Of a stretch of 64,000 nt of DNA, positions 10,493-23,500 are shown in pieces. Source of the stretch: Oryzias latipes. Taxonomy: Eukaryota; Chordata; Actinopteri; Beloniformes; Adrianichthyidae. Position 1 is the stretch's first letter; the number at the start of each line of letters is the position of its first letter. Made by a program: the position numbers and the translations under genes. The stretch is taken from contig NC_019859.2 in NCBI RefSeq assembly GCF_002234675.1, positions 15,301,002-15,365,001 on the forward strand. Reading direction: 5' to 3'. The notes beneath the pieces are model-generated. The model worked only from the letters and a program-made list of their open reading frames with translations. It searched no databases and was not told the origin of the DNA.

Positions 10493-12281
10493 ATGCCCAA
10501 GAGAGTGAAGCCCACGGTGGAAGAAAATCCCGCTCCCGAAGGAGGACACGAGGAGGAGCCGGTCCAGGAGGAGCCGAGACGGACCAGGAGTGGCCGCAGG
10601 TTGTGCACTCCCGCCGCCTCGGTGAAGACTCCGAGCAGAAGGACGAGGCGCTCTGTCCTCCAAGAGCTGCCGGCAGTGGAGGCACAAAACACGGTAGGAC
10701 CAGAGAACAAACCCGGTGATCCCCTCGAAGACGACTGCAGTGGGTCAACGAAACCAGAGTTAGAAAACCACAACGAGGAGCCGGTGGGGGAAGCAGCCGG
10801 CGATGAAGCTAGCGGAGACCACCATGACGTGCTAAAATACGAGCCTGTAGAAACGGTTCCTCCTGCGAGTTCAGAAACCATCCCAAAGAAAAAGAAGAAG
10901 AAACCTCCTCCTGCTGCTCCAAACGTCAAGCAGAGCGCAGTCATTCCTTTGGGAAAACCCAAATCAGGACGAGTGTGGAAGGACCGAAACAAACAGCGGT
11001 GAGGAGCAAAAAGTCTGTCTGCTTGTTCTCTTCTGAACCTTCACCCATCTGACGGAACACTTCCTAGAATGTGGGGCTCCGGAAGGAGCTCTAGACATGA
11101 TAACAATAAGAATAATTTACTCCTCAAATTTTTCGTTTTTGGCCACTAACTGGTATGTTGTAAATTAGTATTAATTTGTTTACAAATTAGTATTTAAATA
11201 TCTTCAATTCTCACTAACTTATGCCCACAAAATGCTCATTTGACCACATGCAATTTTGACAAAATTTTGACAAAATTTTTTGGCCGTGAAACGCTTAATT
11301 GTGGCCGCAAAATGCAAATCTGACTACACAAGCTACCAATTTTTTAGCACAAAAATCTTTTTTCTGTGGTCAAATTGTTAAAATGTTAATTTTTTGTTGC
11401 CATCAAGTACTTAATTTTGGCCACAAAATGGAAATTTGAAGGCACAAAATACTCACTTGCAAATAGAAGGGTTAATATCTGGCCATGAATTACTTATTTG
11501 TGCCTACAAAATGCTAATCAAATGTTTATTCATGGTCATGAATTACTAAACACTCATTTAAGCGCGCAAAATACAAATTTGAGGCCACAAATGATTAGTT
11601 TGAGGAAGCGTTTTTTTGTAACTAAGGGTTTTCTTAAAAAGAACATTTTCTTATTTAACTTCTTACAAACATCTAAACATTTTCTTTCCTTGTTCATTTA
11701 ATTGTAAATGTTATACTTTTCTTTTGCTGAGTTCCTCTCAATGATCCATTTGAATGTCTGTCTCCACAAATGTGATGGGACGCTTTTCGTCCAGGTTCTC
11801 TGCTTTGCTGCGAGACAAACCACTGTGTTCCTCATGGGAGAAGAAGATGGAGGCCAAGCGGGAAAAGGAGCTGGTGAAGGCGTATTCTTTGAAGCTTAAA
11901 GAGGAGAAAGCACGACAGAAGGAGGTAACGTGAAGGCGTGTGTGTGCTGAAGCACTGCAGGGTCCATGCTGTGGCCCCTCCAACAAACTCTGCTCTGTTC
12001 TGTTTTCTTTAGGAAAAAAGGAAGAGAAGGGAAGAAAACCTGAAACGCCGCGCAGAGAACGAACGCAAAGCAGAGATTGTGCAAGTGGTACGTCCGAAGC
12101 AGACTCCGTTCTGATTCTCACGCATCTGCTTTATAAAACATGCCAACCTTCTCCCTAATATGTTTCATAGATCCGGAACACGGCTAAGATCAAGAGGATG
12201 AAGAAGAAACAGCTCCGCAAAATCGAGAAGAGAGACACTCTGGCTTCAAATTCAAACACCAAAACACACACAAATATTTAA
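10493..12281 (+). CDS. ccdc86: Coiled-coil domain-containing protein 86 (Cgr1 family), 4 exons
   Basis: Nucleolar protein of the Cgr1/CCDC86 family, linked in yeast to 60S pre-ribosome maturation and in vertebrates to nucleolus and mitotic chromosome periphery. Exons: 10493-10998, 11795-11924, 12013-12087, 12171-12281; 822 nt, 273 aa, shorter than human (about 360). The N-terminal 150 residues are acidic and low complexity (EEPVQEEPRRTRSGRR, EPVETVPPASSE) with a basic KKKKKK patch. The conserved domain starts at about residue 154 (SGRVWKDRNKQRFS) and runs into a highly charged helix (KEEKARQKEEKRKRREENLK) ending IKRMKKKQLRKIEKRD. The ATG at 10493 is chosen because homologues begin MPKR; an in-frame ATG at 10442 would add 17 unrelated residues. 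AATAAA at about 12571 is a likely poly(A) signal. Confidence 0.92.
11100..11610. repeat. Degenerate tandem repeat in ccdc86 intron 1
   Basis: Diverged units recur around a core like TGGCCACAAAATGCAAATTTGA (variants near 11145, 11222, 11282, 11305, 11418, 11480, 11505 and 11568) with irregular spacing of roughly 20-80 bp. It looks like an old minisatellite. Unit boundaries cannot be fixed by eye. Confidence 0.5.
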
Positions 12282-12918
12282 CACGATTTAATGTAAACAT
12301 TAAATTGCCATGAAATCCACTGTTTTGTCTTGTAGTTTTACTACAAATGTACTGACTGATCCGACTGGAGCTGTTCATAAGCCAGAAAGAGATGCTTTCT
12401 GCTTTATTTTCAGAGGAAAGTCACTCTTAAAGCATAATTCTACAATTATTTTTGTTTTTTGGTGGGGTGGTGTCAAATTTCTATCTAGTAAGAAACAAAT
12501 ATTTACAGAAAAAGTAGTTGCCATAAGAAACTGAATGTTGAAGAAGAACTTTATTCAAAATATGGTTTATAATAAAAAAATGTTTCAACCTATTTTCTAA
12601 TTTCTGTAAAAGCTTCAACCTTTACACATTTTGGTATAGAAGATGTTCCTGAGATGTGAAAATGGAAAAAAAAAATGTTTAAGTTAAACCAAAAAACAGA
12701 ACAGATGGCATATTTTAACAATTTATTTACCGGTATTCTTACATCCCGTCTATGCAGCGATTTAGTCACAGTCCCATTCACCCACGATTACGCACTTCCA
12801 CATGGCTGAAGGGTTAAAGGGATTCCAGTACTAAAATAAATGTGGTAAAAATGTTAAATTATAATAAATAAATAAAAATCATCCATCTGTTTTCTAAATT
12901 CATTTGAATTCTTTACGC

Positions 12919-13060
12919 CAGGGTTCCCCAAATCCAGGCCTCAAGGGCCGGTGTCCTGCTGGTTTTCCAGAAACCCTGCCTTATTTGCTGCTGATGACCT
13001 GGATCAGGTGTGTTTAGCCAATAAGGAGCTTCAATGGCAGGTTGGTTGGAAAACATTTAG
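12919..13060 (+). mobile_element. hAT-type MITE fragment
   Basis: Begins CAGGGTTCCCCAAATCCAGG and matches the 7432-7612 element along its length (CAGGCCTCAAGGG, CCTGCCTTAT, CCTGGATCAGGTGTGTTT). The right end is not resolved because another element abuts it. Confidence 0.6.
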
Positions 13061-13062
13061 GA

Positions 13063-13320
13063 CAGTGGTCCCCAACCTTTTTGTCACCGCGGACCAGTAC
13101 AAAGCAAGGCACGTTTACTGCTGCCTGTTGAAGGCAGATTTCCCTTTTTTAGCGGGTGCAGGTTCCTCTTCTGTCCCTTCATTGGACCGTTTCCCCTTGT
13201 TTGGGTTTAATTTTAGCGGGGTATATCACGTGATGTTTGGTGTCGCGTACCCCCCTGGATGGTTTGCCACTCCATCACAGGGCCACACAAATTCACAAAC
13301 ACACATCCTCATCTAGGGAT
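13063..13320. mobile_element. hAT-like fragment followed by SINE-tail remnant
   Basis: Starts CAGTGGTCCCCAACCTTTTT, the typical start of a widespread vertebrate hAT family, and runs to about 13215. The following piece (about 13245-13312, CACTCCATCACAGGGCCACAC) resembles the body of the SINEs at 42873 and 47383. Both parts are truncated. Confidence 0.45.
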
Positions 13321-13480
13321 CATTAGACTATTAAAAAAAAGGGTGAAATCAATGAATCAATTGAACAGTTTGGAATGAATGTGGTCAACTGTGCAGCAGT
13401 GGAGTATTGTGATGAGGATGGCTCAATGACTGGTTTCACTGAAATGACCTTTGAGCTGCAAGAGTTCTGCCAAACTCAGT

Positions 13481-13693
13481 TTAACCCTTGTGCTATCCTA
13501 GGCACTCTAAAATTGGGAGTTGGGTCATCTTGACCCACTACACAGTGCGCTGAACCTTTTTTCTTCAATGATTTGTGAACCTCACTGGTGTCCATGGATT
13601 ATATGAAATCTTTCCACCTTTATCCACCTTTGGCATGGTAGGGAGAACATGTCAATGTAAGGGTGGGGTCATCTAAGATAGCATGAGGGTTAA
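13481..13693 (+). mobile_element. piggyBac-type MITE, intact copy
   Basis: TTAA target repeats at 13481-13484 and 13690-13693 flank inverted ends CCCTTGTGCTATCCTAG and the degraded partner TAAGATAGCATGAGGG. Internal landmarks are GGGTCATCTTGACCCACTA, CTTTTTTCTTCAATGA and CCACCTTTATCCACCTTTG. TTAA duplication plus CCC-starting ends is characteristic of the piggyBac superfamily. There is no coding capacity. Other copies: 2023, 13737, 46231, 50107, 51048, 54523 and 59902. Confidence 0.8.
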
Positions 13694-13736
13694 GATTTTG
13701 CCATGCGAACAAATTATATTCAAATACCACCTTTAA

Positions 13737-13948
13737 AAACCCTTGTGCTATCTTAGATGACCCCACCCTTACATTGACATGTTCTCCCTACCATGCCAAA
13801 GGTGGATAAAGGTGGACAGATTACATGTAATCCATGGACACCAGTGAAGATCACAAATCATTGAAGAAAAAAGGTTCAGCGCACTGTGTAGTGGGTCTAG
13901 ATGACCCAACTCCCAATGTCAAAGTGCCTAGGATAGCACAAGGGTTAA
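13737..13948 (-). mobile_element. piggyBac-type MITE, inverted neighbour copy
   Basis: The same family in opposite orientation, 43 bp after the previous copy. The right TTAA is intact (13945-13948); the left one is replaced by AAAA. Together with 13481-13693 it forms two roughly 210-bp inverted arms that could pair. Confidence 0.8.
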
Positions 13949-16900
13949 TTGTAATAGAATTACAACGGGCCACTTACAACATTTAGCCACAAGGGGGTGC
14001 TGTTGAACCACAATCCTCTTTAAAAATGGAGTAAAGAAAAATGCAATTTCTCTGAAAGACTTCTTGGTTTATTAGCTGCTAAACGTTTCACTCAATCTTG
14101 TTGTAAGTTACAGTTCAGCTACCGTATAATCAAATTAAAATGCTAACGAGAAATTGATAAAATTTGGACTCAGTAATCTAACACTTGTAACCTCAGATAC
14201 ATTTTTATAAATGCATTACTGTTCATGCAAAGAAAGGAACAGAATTAATACTTCCAAAATTTGGAATTTTTTTATTTACATTTCAAGTCAGTCACATGCA
14301 ACATTTTATATTAAATGAAGAAAACACAAAATTAGCAAAAACAAGAAAAGAAAATGCATATTAATTTCTTCCAAATAGCAATATACAAAAATAGTTTACA
14401 AATACTGTACAGCAAACTGTGTTCAAAAATATTCTGCTGCAGAATTCTTAGTTTTACAAACAATGTCTGTGAGGGTTCACAAACAATCAGTGTTAAAAAT
14501 AAATACAAAAAGAAAGGAAGAGGGGTGCCTGGACAAGGTGGTGGTGGGGTGGGGGTGGGGGGGGGCAGGTTATTTGAGAGTTTTTAAAAGCTACCCAGAA
14601 ATAAATATAACCAAACACACAGAAGAAAGGTTCAGTTCAAGAAGGCAGTGAAAATAAATAAAAAGAAGTAATGGAAGATACGATCAAACTCAACTGCAAA
14701 AGAAAAGGACCACTTTTGTCTCTTTTTATCCTCCTCCCTAATTTGGGAGAGGCGTTCCTGGCCCAGCCAACCGTCACACAAACACCTCAGAGCATCGCTC
14801 ACGCCTTCTCATTGGGCACAAATCGCTGGTTTTGTCATTGTGAGACCGTGTTCCTAACTGTGCGACTATTTTTAACACTGACGTCAATGATGATTTCAGC
14901 TGTGGGAAGACATTCATGTATTCATGACTGATTCAGTCCGGTTTTTAGGAGGATACTTCACAAGGACTCCCTCTTAAAAAAAAGAAAAGAAATAAAAATG
15001 CATTCTTACATTTAACGTTTTTTTTTTTAGTTGGCACTTCAAAAGGGCTCGGTGCATTACAGAGGAGGCAAGTCAGGAAGCTCAGGTGAAGAAAAAAGAT
15101 CATCAGAATGAAAAAACAAAAAGGCAGAAATGGCAGGAAGGTGTCAGCTGCTGACTACATTACAAAGAACTTTCTTTTCTGGACGACATTTAACAATGTA
15201 AGTGGCAAAGTAACCATCGTTAAGTAACATGCTTTCACATTAAATCTCTGCTTCTTTCTCACACAGAACATACATTCAGTGACAAATCTAATGCTAACAA
15301 ATCTTTGTTTAGACAAATATTTCTGGGATTATGAAATCGTACTTTAAGCAGTAAAAATTATTTAAAAAAACAAAGACAGTAAAGATGCCAACGTCTACGG
15401 GAACTTCTTTTTTGTTCCAATTAGTTGAGAGAAGAGCTTCAGTTATAACAAATCAAATGTTTAAAGCTCTCCAAATCTAAAGTCTTATTTTTTTTAAATT
15501 TACATCTGAGGCCGTACTCTGTGTAAAGTCATAAAACCTCTTTGTGTTTTTACAGCATTTTCCCAGAAAACTCCCCAGAGAATTCCCAGAAACCATCCTC
15601 TCCACTGTTTGAGGAGCGATTTAACCGAAACGAAAAATTTGAGTTAGGAGACAACACTTTGCTTGAGCAAAATGCAGCGTAACTTTTTTTTTTTTTAAAC
15701 ATTGCTCTCTTTGTAACAGTGCTAAAAATAAAACCATCCAACTGAGTGCAGGTAAAGCTACAATCAGATTTGTTGAAGAGGTATACTAAGAACATGTATT
15801 ACTGCATTGATAGTTTAGTTCAAATCATTAAAATTCAACACTTTTTGTTAATTCTCAATTATTCTCTATTTTATTTCATTACAAAGCGTTTAAAGCACAG
15901 ACAAACCTTGATAACGTTGTAAGCTCTTTCCTAAATGACAGTTTGAGAAAAGCTCCATTTAAACGAGCTACTGTGTGAAGAGAATCAACTTCTTCTAGCT
16001 AGAGGATGACATCGTTTGGCCTTTTACATTCAGAACTAAACAATGTCTGTTACTATGACCTAATAATACTTGGTTGGTTGTTATTCCAACAACAGGAAAG
16101 AGCAATCAGAATAATTTAATCTATTTTCATTTTTGGGTCAGTTGTGAATTGAGCCGTCGCCACATGATCTAATTCTCACCAAACATTCATTCTCATGAGA
16201 AGAAAAAAGAAAAATCCTTCATTGCCACTTCTTGGTAGCATACGGATACAGATGACTGTTTTTCCCCTCCGATGTCACTCAAGAGTCTGTGCAGAAAAAC
16301 TTCTCAAAACCACCAATTTCCTTAAAGCGGCCAAACAAAAGCAGAGCTCAGAGTCAGTGTAGCCCAGAACAAAAGCACCCTGTACCGCACAGAAAGAGGC
16401 AGAGACGAAAGCACCAGAACGCTGCAGCCCAAAGGCTGAACTGTCCAATATGTGAGCCTGCATGAATGAAACTGCTGTTCCACTGCAACCTGCTGACCGC
16501 CCCACTCTGGCAGTGTTGCTGACAGCCAAAAGCTGGGCTGGTGGCTCTGCTGAAGGCAGTGGTTGTGGTGCAGGTGCCAAACCGTAAACCTGTTCTCCTG
16601 ATGCAACAGTACTAATTAAAATTAAATTAGAAAAGTGTGCAGTTGTGACGTAGAGGAGGAGTTTGTTCAGCTTTGCTGAGAGATATGTGAAGGTACTTTC
16701 TCTCATAAACGCATCATCTGCAAATGTGCATCACCTGGAGGCTTCGTATACACGCCAAGCATTTGGCTACACTCGCTAATTCCAGTTTAATGTTGGCAGC
16801 AGTAACTTTGAATGTTGGATTTTCTGTTGAAGCAAAAGTCTTAAGGAACTCCTGGAGTGGCAGAGCATCACTGTGTTACCGTCCAGATCTTCACATTCAA

Positions 16901-17534
16901 GTCAGCCAAAACATTCATTGGTTGTTTTGACTGTAACTTCATGTTTGTGTGCAAACCCTTCTCCATGTTCTCTGATATTCACCAGCAGAGTTCCTACTGT
17001 CCCTTTGAGATGTTAGTTTTTAAATCAAAGTTCATCAACTCAAGCTGAAACACTAGGATTTGTTATTTACACTAAAACATTGGATAAAATATATAACATT
17101 GCCTTGGGACTAAGATCCACAAGCAATTACGGTTTGATAAAGTGCTTGTTTAAAAAAAAAAAAAAAAAGAAGAAATTATAGACTTTAGTGTATTAAAGTT
17201 CTTGGCTTGTGTGTTTTTTTTCCTCCTGTCGCTGGTGTCCCCAGAAAAGTGCTTTGGTTGTGACAAGAACATAAATGAAAGCTCCTCGGCGTCGGCTTTT
17301 GTCCTCATCGTCCATGTTGAGAGAAACAGTTCATTACCGGCTGGAGCTAATGTGAAGAAAATCCTCTTGTGAATGAATGCAAAGACGGGAGGTGAGGATG
17401 ACAATGATGATGATAATGACGGCTGCAGAAGCACTGTTTTGTTTTCTTCTGTCCGTGCTCTCACACCCAGCTGTCCAGGTGTGCCAGTGAAGGGATGTTT
17501 ATGGGCGGGTCTTTTGTGTACCGTGTCAGTTCTG
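13949..17534 (-). other. Probable rnf24 3' untranslated region and downstream flank
   Basis: No coding feature between the downstream MITEs and the rnf24 stop. Minus-strand AATAAA signals occur near 15870 and 14270, either of which could end a long 3' UTR. The plus strand has a G-run (14539-14567) that would be C-rich in rnf24 RNA, a pure A-tract at 17152-17168 and a GAT-rich stretch at 17396-17420. A 143-codon minus-strand frame at 16275-16706 shows no recognisable domain and is read as chance. Extent of the UTR is inference. Confidence 0.35.
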
Positions 17535-20500
17535 CTACACCAGGTTCTCAACTCCGGGCAAAGGCTGCGGAACAGGAGCGGGGGGCTCTGTGCTGCCGGC
17601 CTGCTGGGCCAGTTGGAGGACGGGCATGTTGCACAGCGGGCACACTTTCCTAACCTCCAGCCACTTGATGAGGCACCTGGGAGACAGGAATTGGTCATGG
17701 TTTAAAAAGCCAACCAAATGCTCATTTAGTTCAATTTTAAAATATAAAATACCACATTAGTCATGCATAGTCATATTCCACTGCCATCAGCCTCCTGAAA
17801 CATCTCAAGGTTCTGAAATTACCTAAGGACTGATGTCTCACTCTGTTGTTCTTGCCCTACAGACCAGTGTTTGACCTGCAAATGTGCTCCTCCTATTTAT
17901 TACTGTGATGCCGTTTTCTTTTTACAGGCCGAATCAACGCAATTTCTTTTGGCCATTACATCTCTGATGTAATAACAAGCAACAAATCTGAAACTAAAAT
18001 GTGACCATACGGGGGTCGAATCGTACGAATCGTAGGTCGTAGAGAGGAGCGCCTGCATCTTAAGGAGTGTGGGTGTGTCTTGCAGTTCCCTTAAAGTTAG
18101 TGTGGCTAACTCAAGGGACGTTGTGAAAGTGGAACGTGGGATTGTCGTGTGTGTGGTATGTGTACCATGAAGTATTTATCCCTTTTGGCATCTTGTGGGG
18201 TACAGCTCTTCAGATCCCACCGTTAATGTGCCTTTGATGGCGCTGAACAAGCCGATACCCGTCTTGTGGGGTCAGTAGCCGCGGTTACATGTGCAAAATA
18301 TCTTGATCGGATCAATGGTCAGATTAAAATTCAACCGTGTACATGGGATCAGAAAACGTTTTCCGATAAGAACAATCGTTCACATGGGTCACACTTTCGG
18401 TCAGAATAAATCATTTGGGCATGCGCAGTAATGTTGAAAATACCGGAAGAGGAAATGAGTCCCGTTGTAAACAAACTGCTGCCATATGCATTCATGCAGC
18501 AGCTCCGTAATACGAGACGATCTTCTAAATGTGCTTTTATTAATGTTATGAATATTATGAAGCGCCTGTTCGCTCATTTTAGTTTTAATCCGTGTGCTCA
18601 GTGCTTTTTTTGTGGAACGGAGCTGGAAGAAGGCTAACATGAGCTAACAACATTTAGCCTTTGATGAACACAAAACCCATGCGGGAAACGCTGCAATCTG
18701 CATCTTGGCTGATATGTGGGAATAACATCAGCCTTTATTTTGTCAGGACACAACTGGAAACACAAATCCACGTGAATGTTTGAAATGTTTCTAAGGACTG
18801 AGCGACATTTCTGCTTTGAAAAGCTCACACACCGCCCCAAAGCCGCTGTGTGAGCTGGCGGTCCGAGCTCTGCCCGGAGACACGGTTCTCCTGAGTCCAG
18901 CAGCCGCTAACCCAGAGCGGCGGGACGGATCGCAGTCCGAAGCCTCAGTCCCACACATAACAAAACAACAATACGCAAACGAAACAAAGCATCCTCCCCT
19001 CCCCTCAAACACAAGTTATAAATCCAATAAAGATAAAACAAGGGTTACAAGGCTAATATAAGTTGCGTGCACGGGTGACGCTGTTGTACGACGCCCTCAC
19101 ACCACACTCTAGTTGTTTGTCTCACCTACTTTCCCTCACGTGTTTCTAAAGTGTTTACTTTGACCTGTCACTCACAGAATGTCCAAAGACAAAAAGTGCA
19201 CAAACATTTTCACCCTACGGGCTCACTGAGTGACCTATGACCTCATCCATGTTTGTATGCCTCATACAGGTTTGCCCTTTTCCCCCCCGTAAAGTCAGTC
19301 GTGATTTAAGCTTTGCTAAACTCCATTTAGTGTCTTTGTTGCAGCAGAGAGAGCAGTAACACTGCCATCTCTGTCAGATCCAACATTCATCGAAGCCCAT
19401 TTCTAGTTCAGTAACTGTACTGACTTCATCGGCTTTTGGGTGCTTTCACAATAAAACCACAGCCATGAGGTCAGTACTGTATGATTAATTGGTGATTTGT
19501 GTTGATGGGAGGCAAATGGAGAGGGAGATGGAAAATTGCAACAGATGTGTTCTGATTTTTCTTTACTTTTGAGAAATATCTTCCTTTTTGATGATAATAG
19601 CGAGTCATTTGTAGATTACTGTTACAGTAAGGTTGATCGTCTTGTCATAAAAAAACCACAACAACTTTTCCTTCCCTCCCATGAACAGCACGTCTCTACT
19701 TGTGAACACAGTGTGTGCCGCGAACGGTCATCACCCTTGTGACAACCGGTGGGAAAAAAGTAGGTCAAGGGACGTATCACGCTGTCGTAAACAACTCTGC
19801 TGAAATAGTGGAGCCTGAAAGAAGCGTGGGATAAACCTGCGTCTTTTGATGTAATATACCTATAATATGAACATGAAAGGATGCATATTAATGATCTATA
19901 TCATGAAGTAAATCTGCACTGATCCATGCATCCTTTGCAGTGTGTGTGTATGTATTCGTTCACATAAAAGCATGTACTTACTTCCTATGAAAGGCATGTT
20001 TGCACGGGCAAATCCCCAGCTCATCTTTTTGTTTGAACTCCTCCAAGCATACAGCACATATCTGAAAGAAAAAAACACACGGCCGCTGTTCCAATCAAAC
20101 GCCTCTTAGAAAAAGCTGTAAAGTAACTTTGAATGTTTGATCATTCTTAGAATTTTATTTTATGTTTTTTTCTTTTTATAGTCCTTCAAACATCCATTTT
20201 ACTAGCATAAATCAGCCAGTTTTCATCCCGTATGTCCAGTGATAACATCAAGGAATTTCTACGAAACAGATGTTTGTCTTTGTTTGGAATGGACACACAC
20301 CTTTAACAAGCACAACGTGTGACATTTATACTGATTTAAGCATGGAGATGCAGGTTTTTTCTAAACACTGGTGCACATATGCACTAAAGGTCATGAAAGA
20401 GCTTGTTATTACCAGGAAAGCACACATAGAAATGTAGAATCACTTTTCCTTGGATACAGTTGTAAGAAATTTAGAGGAAATAGTGTGTACGCCTTTTTTT

Positions 20501-23500
20501 ACATCCATGCATGTTTGTAAGGAAATGAACAAAGTCTTCTAATTTATACGTGAAAAACTAGACCATTTAGTTCTACCTTTCAAAATTTATGTATAGCATT
20601 CATTTTTTAGTAAATTCTACAGAAACAGAAGTAAAATAAGCAAAAAATAAATAAAAACTAACAATTATACTTATTTCTCTTTTTTACTTATGGCAGCGCT
20701 ATTATAATTCTTTTCTCCAAATCCCTACATCTGGTTACCGTATATTATTATATTCTAGAATAAAATTTACCGCAATGCATGTACCACTTTCACAAATATG
20801 GATTGCAGACTTTTAGAACTTTAGAAGTCCTTTTGTTAGTCTCCTTTAGGAGGAAAATGTCATCTGTGAGGCTAGAAACATTCATAGAGATATGTAAACG
20901 ATTCTCATTCATCCAGGTGACGTCTTGAAGTTGAGTCATGGTATTATATAAAGATATGTTCAATTACTTTTTTGCTGACAAATGAGAAAGTAAGAAAGAA
21001 GAAAATCTAAAGGCAGTGGGGTGTAACCGTGTGTCCCATATTAATCAAGAATCCTTTTTTGTTGCCATTTCCAAATTAAAATCACATTTGAGAACTCATG
21101 ATTTGGTTACTAGCTGGGTGACAACACATGTATGGATTAAAAAAAAAAAAGTAGTCCAACAACTACATCCAATCATCAAGTGTGACCAGTTTTCAAGAAC
21201 CTCTCAGCCATATTTTTGGTGAATCAAGAGATCCTCTAACAAATCCAGACGTCAGCAGAGATCGTTTAATCTCCTTGTCATTTGATTACAGGGACCTCAT
21301 AACCAAGAGACACATGCCAGGCTGCAGTTTTGTGCCCTGCTGCTTCTGTGACAGCGCCAATCCACAGATACCCGTCCTCTGGCTACGATAGATTTAAATC
21401 CAAGGACCACACACTCTGCACAGGGACAAAAGACATCGCTGCACATGTCGAGTGATCCTCAGTGGAACTAAATATTTACAAGTCAAAATAAGTCTTTTTT
21501 CTTTCTTGAACTCTTAATTTCATCTGTTTTTTCTATCAAAACATTGCACTTTTATTTGTCCCTTAATGGTTTTGCCGATTTCTCAGTTCATTTCAAATTG
21601 CAAATGGCACATGCAGGGCATCAGAGGTCAACGTGAGGTTTGGCGTTCTGAGTAGGAACGCGCGACATGTGAAACAGAGAAGCTGAGATTTAAAACCAGC
21701 AAATGTGTGAATGACCTTTTAACGTAGGGGTCACCAAACCATGTCAACAACAGCTGCAGATTGTGGAATCTCTCCAGGGTATGGGCAGGTAAAAAGACCG
21801 GGAAAGGATTTAACAGTCAGAGCAGATGTGTCAGTAGGAGCGTGTGGAATGATCTCTTAGCAGCTGGGAGCAGAAGAAACCTTTTTCCTGAGCTGACTGA
21901 ACTGTGTCCACACCTATCAGTCTGCTCCAAGAGTGAGCAATGGCCAGCAAAGCAGTTCACAATGGGAGGACTGGAAAAGCAATTGTTGGTCCGACCAGTG
22001 TTTCCCATGCAAAACCTCAACGGGGTCTTTAATGGCTGAAGAGTTTATTTTCACTCTTTGGTTTTGGCTGTCGAACCCAGCAACAATTACTTTTAGTTAG
22101 CAACACAAATTCCTTTAAAAGAAAAAGAAAAAGAAAAAAATGTTCTGTTCTTTATAGCTTGATGGAAAACTGTGGATGAAAAGAACAGCATGGGGGCCCT
22201 TGGCCAGCCCCTCTTTTGGAGTCTTGGGTAAAGAAATATCTCCTTAGGAAGTCTGCTTTTCTCTCCTTTACTAATGAAGAGGTAAATGTTTTTAAAGAGG
22301 TTTTTATGTCACAATCACAGTGGTCATGAAAACGATTAAACTACAAAAAGCAACCTTTTATTCCTCATTGCCTTACATAAACCTTGCAAAACAGAGGTTT
22401 ACTTTAGCGCATTTCTTTAATACTGCCTTATATCGAGAGTTTTAGCCAATTAACTTGTGGACCAGCTCATCTATACTGTAAGCTTATTCGCGTTTCAATA
22501 TTCGCTGTTTTTTTTTTGTTTTTTTTCCAGTAACGCGTCTCCTCCGGTTCATCACAAAAGCTCAAGACAACCCAAAAACGCGTGTAAGAGACTTTTGCAT
22601 CTGAGGAAGGGGCAGTGCGAATTTCTGAGGAGCGGAGCGGAGGTGAAGAGCACGCCGGCCCGTCGGCTTCCTTAAAACGAGTTCTTTTTTTAAACTTTTA
22701 CATAATATTTTTAAGTAGAAGTTAGATTTGCAAACGATGACTGGTCTTTTTTTTTTAATAAACAGACTTTCTTAATTTGGGGAAACAGGAAAGTCGTATT
22801 AGACTCCCAACAGTACAAATACACAGAACAGTGGGACAGAAGTCTGGAAGTAAACACCTTTACATTTAATTTACTAGAAAAATTTATCTTAAAATGTGTC
22901 ATTCTAGTGTCACTTTCAGATGATTATGGTCTAGAAATAAGAACAGTTGGACCATTGAAGGGCTTAAAATAGGATTTATGTGTGGGAAAAGTGTTTAGAT
23001 ATTCCTACTTCAAAATGTTAACATTTTTTTGAGTATTATACACTCTTTTTAAGACAGTATTTTTTGAATATCCCAAAACATCTGGTCCAGACAGTCAACT
23101 CCAAAATAGACTTCTTTTTTCTGTGTGTGTTTTTATTAACAATCAAGAAAAGTCAGAGAGCCTCGCATGTATACGTTTTTAAGAAGACACCGCTGCTATA
23201 TTTGGAGCTTAAAGCTCTTATCAAATAATCCCATCAGTATCACTTTGTGTACAAACATTTATGCCATTCGTTTTTTTCCTTACATAATCCTTGTTAGGTT
23301 CACTTTAAGCCGGTCTTCAAAAGGAGAACCTTTTTAGAAGACTGGGTTGACTAACGCATGAAAAAACACTTGAGCATGCAAAGACCCGCAAACTGATCCC
23401 ACTCCTTTTCTACACATTCCATAAAATGTTGACGCGTCTCCAAGATTGTCTTGTGCTTCTATAAACAGGTCTTTCACTCAGGCAGTTATTATGCCTCTAT

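Noticed and set aside
10465-10992. 175-codon frame antisense to ccdc86 exon 1
   Set aside because: Shadow of the GC-rich, low-complexity coding strand; no domain, and homology is on the plus strand.
14539-14567. Functional G-quadruplex regulator
   Set aside because: The G-runs are on the strand opposite to rnf24 RNA and merge into a simple G tract; no support beyond composition.
16275-16706. 143-codon minus-strand frame downstream of rnf24
   Set aside because: No domain, no splice context; best read as 3' UTR or flank.
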